Assembly (NCBI RefSeq): GCF_018449525.1
Contig: NZ_JAAVUS010000015.1
Span: 1 to 64,000 of the forward strand
Direction: 5' to 3'
Length of the DNA: 64,000 bases
Origin: Bradyrhizobium sp. dw_78
GTDB lineage: Bacteria; Pseudomonadota; Alphaproteobacteria; Rhizobiales; Xanthobacteraceae
The number at the start of each line of letters is the position of its first letter. Position 1 is the first letter of the stretch. The translations under genes and the position numbers were made by a program. Of the stretch, positions 60,737 through 64,000 are shown in pieces. The notes beneath the pieces were generated by a model. It was not told where the DNA came from, made no database searches, and worked only from the letters and a program-made list of their open reading frames with translations.

Positions 60737-61429
60737 GTGGCCATCTCACCGCATAATCCACCATTGAATGCGTCGTTTAACCCCAAGGCTTTTCTGGGTC
60801 AGGCTGGCCCTGGGAAAGTGCTCATAAAATGCAAGAAAAAAGAGGACATTTTCATTCAAGGGGATGTTGCGGAAACCATTTTCTATATTCAAAAAGGAAA
60901 AGTCAAAGTCACCGTGCTGTCCGAGCAGGGTAAGGAAGCGGTCGTTGGCATTTTGGCGCAAGGGCAGTTTTTTGGCGAAGGATGTCTTGATGGGGCAAAG
61001 CTACGCACCTCGACGACTCGTGCGATGGAGGAATGTCTTCTCACATCGATCACGAAAGCCATGATGATTGCCACACTCGAGACAGAGCCGAAGTTTTCCG
61101 CGTACTTCATGGCCTACCTCCTGTCCCGCAATAGCCGGATTGAAGACGATTTGATCGATCAGCTATTCAATTCGAGCGAAAGACGGCTCGCCCGGCTTCT
61201 CCTGCTTCTTGCGGATTTCGGCAAAGAGGGAGGCGCTCAACCTATCCCGGTCACCATCAGTCAGGAAATACTGGCGGACATGATCGGTACGACCCGGTCT
61301 CGCGTGAGCTTCTTTATGAACAAGTTTCGAAAGAAGGGCTTCATAAGCTACAACGGAAAAATAGAAGTTCACCGTTCGTTGCTGGACGCGGTCCTGCGTG
61401 ACAAACCTCAAATCAAAGAAGACGAGTAA
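60737..61429 (+). CDS. Crp/Fnr-family transcriptional regulator (copy 3)
   Basis: 230 residues, starting at GTG 60737. Barrel (QGDVAETIFYIQKGKVKVTV, LAQGQFFGEGCLDG), dimer helix FNSSERRLARLLLLLADFG and recognition helix TRSRVSFFMNKFRKKGFI. It differs from copy 2 mainly in the N-terminal 20 residues and the barrel surface. The tandem arrangement with a 292-bp gap indicates local duplication with separate promoters. No Fe-S ligands. Possibly controls the TGAGC-N6-GCTCA sites found within 2-4 kb. Confidence 0.93.
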   Translation: MAISPHNPPLNASFNPKAFLGQAGPGKVLIKCKKKEDIFIQGDVAETIFYIQKGKVKVTVLSEQGKEAVVGILAQGQFFGEGCLDGAKLRTSTTRAMEECLLTSITKAMMIATLETEPKFSAYFMAYLLSRNSRIEDDLIDQLFNSSERRLARLLLLLADFGKEGGAQPIPVTISQEILADMIGTTRSRVSFFMNKFRKKGFISYNGKIEVHRSLLDAVLRDKPQIKEDE

Positions 61430-61737
61430 CGAACGGAATCGTTCTTTGCGCGCGTAGCAAGCTGATGCAGCACCGGGCCGCCCGGATCGATGCAATGGTC
61501 GATGTCGAGAAAGTATTCCGATCAATCGCCCGGCAGAGTGGAAAACAAGACGCGCCGGCAGCAATGGCGCAACTCACGTCGCGGCCATGCTCATCCTCAT
61601 AGCGGCCATCTGGCCGTCGCCGCAGAGGCTGTGCCGAAAGTGCTGCGGCAGGACAGCGCGCGATTGCTGCGGGAACGAACAGCGGCTCACCGCAGCAACG
61701 GCCGTCATATCGGATGATGAACGCCGCCTCACCAGGA
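61430..61737. other. Intergenic region, nothing recognised
   Basis: 308 bp between copy 3 of the Crp/Fnr genes and the convergent SDR gene. Open frames here lack recognisable motifs. No hairpin with a T run was found. Confidence 0.4.
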
Positions 61738-62505
61738 TTATTCGGCCGTCCAACCTCCGTCGACCATCAATGACGACCCCGTCATCAACGCCGATGCATC
61801 GCTTGCCAGGAAGACGATCGCGCCCATCAGATCCTCGATCGTCCCCAGTCGGCCGAGTTTTATTTTGGACAAGACCTCGGATCGGAAGTCCGGATTATCG
61901 AAGAACGGTTTCGTCATCGGCGTTTCGATGAAGGTCGGACAGAGCGTGTTGACGCGTATTCCGGAAGGCGCGAGTTCGATAGCCATCGCCCGCGTAAAGC
62001 CTTCCATCGCCCATTTGCTGGCGCAGTACAGCGACCTGCGTGCGCCGCCGACATGTCCCATCTGGGAGGACATGTTGATGATCGAGCCCGGCCGCTCCTC
62101 CGCCAGCAAGCGCCGGACCACAGCCTGCGTCAGGAAGTAGGCGGCGCGCACGTTCAGGTTCATGATGACGTCGAAGTCCTCATCGAGGACATCCGTCATC
62201 GGCTTCGGCCGGTTGGTTCCGGCGTTGTTGACCAGAATCTCGTAGGGCTCTCGCGCGCCGATCTGCCTTCTCATATCCGCAAGATCGGTGACGTCGAGCT
62301 GAAGCGTATCGACGGAATGCCCTTCCAGCCGGAGGGCCTCCGCAGCTTCCGCCAGTTCGCCCGCAGTCCTGGCGCAAAGGGTTACGTGTGCGCCCGCGGC
62401 GGCCAACGCGCCCGCGGCGCCGAGGCCGATACCGCGACCGGCCCCAGTCACGAGCGCTCTGCGCCCGTCGATTCGAAACGAAGGCGTCCTGAAGGGAATT
62501 GTCAT
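61738..62505 (-). CDS. Short-chain dehydrogenase/reductase (classical)
   Basis: 255 residues. TGAGRGIGLGAAGALAAAG at residues ~20-38, NNAG in ILVNNAGTNRP, catalytic Ser and the Tyr-Lys pair in INMSSQMG and YCASKWAMEG, and IRVNTLCPTFIETPMT. The end MTGSSLMVDGGWTAE is the classical SDR C-terminus. It resembles sugar or 3-oxoacyl-type reductases such as gluconate dehydrogenases. The MFS symporter gene lies 57 bp upstream on the same strand, so uptake and oxidation of one substrate are probably coupled. Confidence 0.93.
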   Translation of the reverse strand: MTIPFRTPSFRIDGRRALVTGAGRGIGLGAAGALAAAGAHVTLCARTAGELAEAAEALRLEGHSVDTLQLDVTDLADMRRQIGAREPYEILVNNAGTNRPKPMTDVLDEDFDVIMNLNVRAAYFLTQAVVRRLLAEERPGSIINMSSQMGHVGGARRSLYCASKWAMEGFTRAMAIELAPSGIRVNTLCPTFIETPMTKPFFDNPDFRSEVLSKIKLGRLGTIEDLMGAIVFLASDASALMTGSSLMVDGGWTAE

Positions 62506-62562
62506 CGATACCCCTGTTGCACCTGCCGGCTCGCGAGCCTGGTGAGCGTTGACGAAGACGAT

Positions 62563-63981
62563 CTAGGTTCGGGCGGAGCTGCTCGCTGCCAACTCGACCT
62601 TGGAAGGCCGGGATTCGATTTCGCTTTCGATGGCTTCGATCGAGCGCCCCTTGGTCTCTATCCCGAAGATGATGAATGCGAGGCAGGCCAGCCCATACCA
62701 GGCGGCGAAGTAGAAAAACGCATTCTCAAACGAGACACCCGATGCGGCAGGTCCCGACGAGGTCGATGTGCCCACGATCAGTGCCAGTCCCATCGGACCG
62801 ATGATCTTGCCGATGCCGCCGAAACCATAGGAGGCGCCCATGCCCGTTGCGCGAAGACGCATCGGCCAGACCTCGGCGGAATACGGCCCTACGATGGCAA
62901 ATCCCCCTTCGCCGAAGAAGTAAGCCAGCATCAGCACCGCCAGGAACGCGACAAAGGATGCGGCGAGAGCTCCTCCGAACAGGGCGGCTACGACGAGCAT
63001 CACGGTCGCTCCGACGGTGCAGAGAATGCCAGCCCGCCGTCGCCCGATCACTTCCGACAACAGTGAAAATGCTATTCGTCCCAGCAAGGCCGCCGCGGTC
63101 ACAAAGATCATGTAGAAGGCCGCCTGGGTCGGCGGCACGCCCAGGAGCTGCACAAGCAGCGTGGGCGACCACAGCGTCAGGCCGTAATATCCCGTCTGCA
63201 TCCCGAGATTCGAAATCCACGAAAGCGCGACGCTCTTGGGATAGTGGAACAGCTCGCTGAACTTCGGTTGACGTGCCTTGACATCCTCCGTCACAGCCGG
63301 AAGGCTCGCAGCATCGACCTGAAGCGCCCACGCGATCGATTTGCGTGCGTCGTCGGCGCGACCGTTATGGAGAAGCCAACGCGGCGACTCCGGAATCCAC
63401 GCGCGAGCGGCAAGCGTGATCAAGCTCAGGCCGACGCACACCGCCATCAGTCCACGCCATCCGATCGATGGCGCCAGGAACGCGACCATGACCGAGCCGA
63501 GCAGGAATCCGATCGGCACCGCCGCCGTGACCAGGCCGCTGATCGAGCCGCGTTTCGATGTCGGCACGAACTCCTGGATCAGCGGCAGATCGACGCAATA
63601 GAGGCCGCCGGCGCCGAATCCGATCAAAAATCTGAAGAACGAAAGATAGATCCAGCCATAGGTGACGCTTTCCGGCGTGAAGATCAGCGCCCCGGTGCTG
63701 GCCGAGAACAATGCGATGGTCGAGATGAAGACCTTGCGTCGCCCTATCCTGTCGGCGAGCCAGCCGAAGAACGTGGCGCCGAGCATCGATCCGACGCCGG
63801 ACGCCAGCAATATCACCGAAGACGTTCCGAAGGTGAGATGCCAGGGCTTGGCCAGGAAGGTGAGGACGAAACCGATCAGGAAATAATCGAGGAACTCGAG
63901 GATCAGGCCGAATGATCCGGCAAAAATGAGCTTCTTCTGATTGAGACTGAGGTGACGTTGACGGTCCAGGGCTGCGAACAT
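62563..63981 (-). CDS. MFS metabolite:proton symporter
   Basis: 472 residues with 12 membrane segments. Motif A FFGWLADRIGRRKVF, the sugar-porter-like second copy LLSEVIGRRRAGIL, and PESPRWLLHNGRADDARKSI after TM6. This is the family that includes aromatic acid, shikimate and sugar symporters. GGAGGAAACCCC precedes the ATG at 63981. It is followed by an SDR gene 57 bp downstream, so it likely imports the SDR's substrate. The substrate cannot be told from sequence. Confidence 0.93.
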   Translation of the reverse strand: MFAALDRQRHLSLNQKKLIFAGSFGLILEFLDYFLIGFVLTFLAKPWHLTFGTSSVILLASGVGSMLGATFFGWLADRIGRRKVFISTIALFSASTGALIFTPESVTYGWIYLSFFRFLIGFGAGGLYCVDLPLIQEFVPTSKRGSISGLVTAAVPIGFLLGSVMVAFLAPSIGWRGLMAVCVGLSLITLAARAWIPESPRWLLHNGRADDARKSIAWALQVDAASLPAVTEDVKARQPKFSELFHYPKSVALSWISNLGMQTGYYGLTLWSPTLLVQLLGVPPTQAAFYMIFVTAAALLGRIAFSLLSEVIGRRRAGILCTVGATVMLVVAALFGGALAASFVAFLAVLMLAYFFGEGGFAIVGPYSAEVWPMRLRATGMGASYGFGGIGKIIGPMGLALIVGTSTSSGPAASGVSFENAFFYFAAWYGLACLAFIIFGIETKGRSIEAIESEIESRPSKVELAASSSART

Positions 63982-64000
63982 GGGGTTTCCTCCGCTGTAC

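Noticed and set aside
62053..63066. Plus-strand frame of 337 codons opposite the SDR and MFS genes
   Set aside because: It spans two well-supported minus-strand genes and has no domain-like sequence.
63244..63915. Plus-strand charged frame opposite the MFS symporter
   Set aside because: Gln/Arg/Asp-rich antisense of membrane-segment codons, no independent support.
1..64000. CRISPR arrays, tRNA and rRNA genes, complete insertion sequences
   Set aside because: No regularly spaced direct repeats, no tRNA T-loop/acceptor pattern, no rRNA stretch and no intact transposase were seen on either strand.

Overview
The window looks like a chromosomal stretch of a GC-rich alphaproteobacterium, most likely a Bradyrhizobium-type member of the Hyphomicrobiales. 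This is inferred from codon usage, from small protein types common in that group (DUF1488, a BA14K-like tail, zinc-ribbon and coiled-coil mini-proteins) and from three Crp/Fnr-type regulators of one subfamily. I saw no rRNA, tRNA, complete insertion sequence or CRISPR array.

Layout. 0-1.9 kb: edge of a mobile element (large serine recombinase, small partner gene) and a higBA toxin-antitoxin operon with a clear operator. 1.9-12.5 kb: LysR remnant, Crp/Fnr regulator, glutathione S-transferase, an RND efflux pair, ChaC-like gamma-glutamylcyclotransferase with a divergent LysR, a second LysR divergent from an aldehyde dehydrogenase. 14.1-19.5 kb: an accessory, defence-like island with a truncated HEPN protein, a PD-(D/E)XK-like protein, a trypsin-like protease, a second possible HEPN protein, a decayed antitoxin/PIN-toxin pair and an intact hipBA operon with three operator-like repeats. 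19.8-28.4 kb: SDR/TetR operon, small proteins, AraC regulator, two tandem winged-helix/NTPase regulators and an AlkB dioxygenase.

28.5-43.7 kb is a catabolic and redox block: three quinone-oxidoreductase-like dehydrogenases, Dps, decayed SDR and aldo-keto reductase genes, a frameshifted royal-jelly/Yellow-like exported protein, and a same-strand run encoding a mandelate racemase homologue, an aldehyde dehydrogenase, a benzoylformate decarboxylase homologue, a GlcG-like protein and an intact Yellow-like exported protein. Both signature enzymes carry active-site substitutions and no mandelate dehydrogenase is present, so the true substrate is probably not mandelate. A Tat-exported epoxide-hydrolase-like enzyme with a divergent TetR gene, whose promoter holds a 35-bp perfect palindrome, closes this block.

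43.8-64 kb: a zone of small conserved proteins, a DHA2 MFS exporter, a mannose-type operon (phosphomannose isomerase, glycosyltransferase, GH130 enzyme), a response regulator next to a HWE-type histidine kinase, a fatty acid desaturase, an SPFH protein, a second histidine kinase, a GlsB-type membrane protein, a hidden DUF1488 gene, two tandem Crp/Fnr regulators, an SDR and an MFS symporter. A repeated palindrome with core TGAGC-N6-GCTCA lies about 70-165 bp in front of several of these small stress-type genes. It has CRP-like geometry and may be the operator of the Crp/Fnr paralogues encoded nearby.
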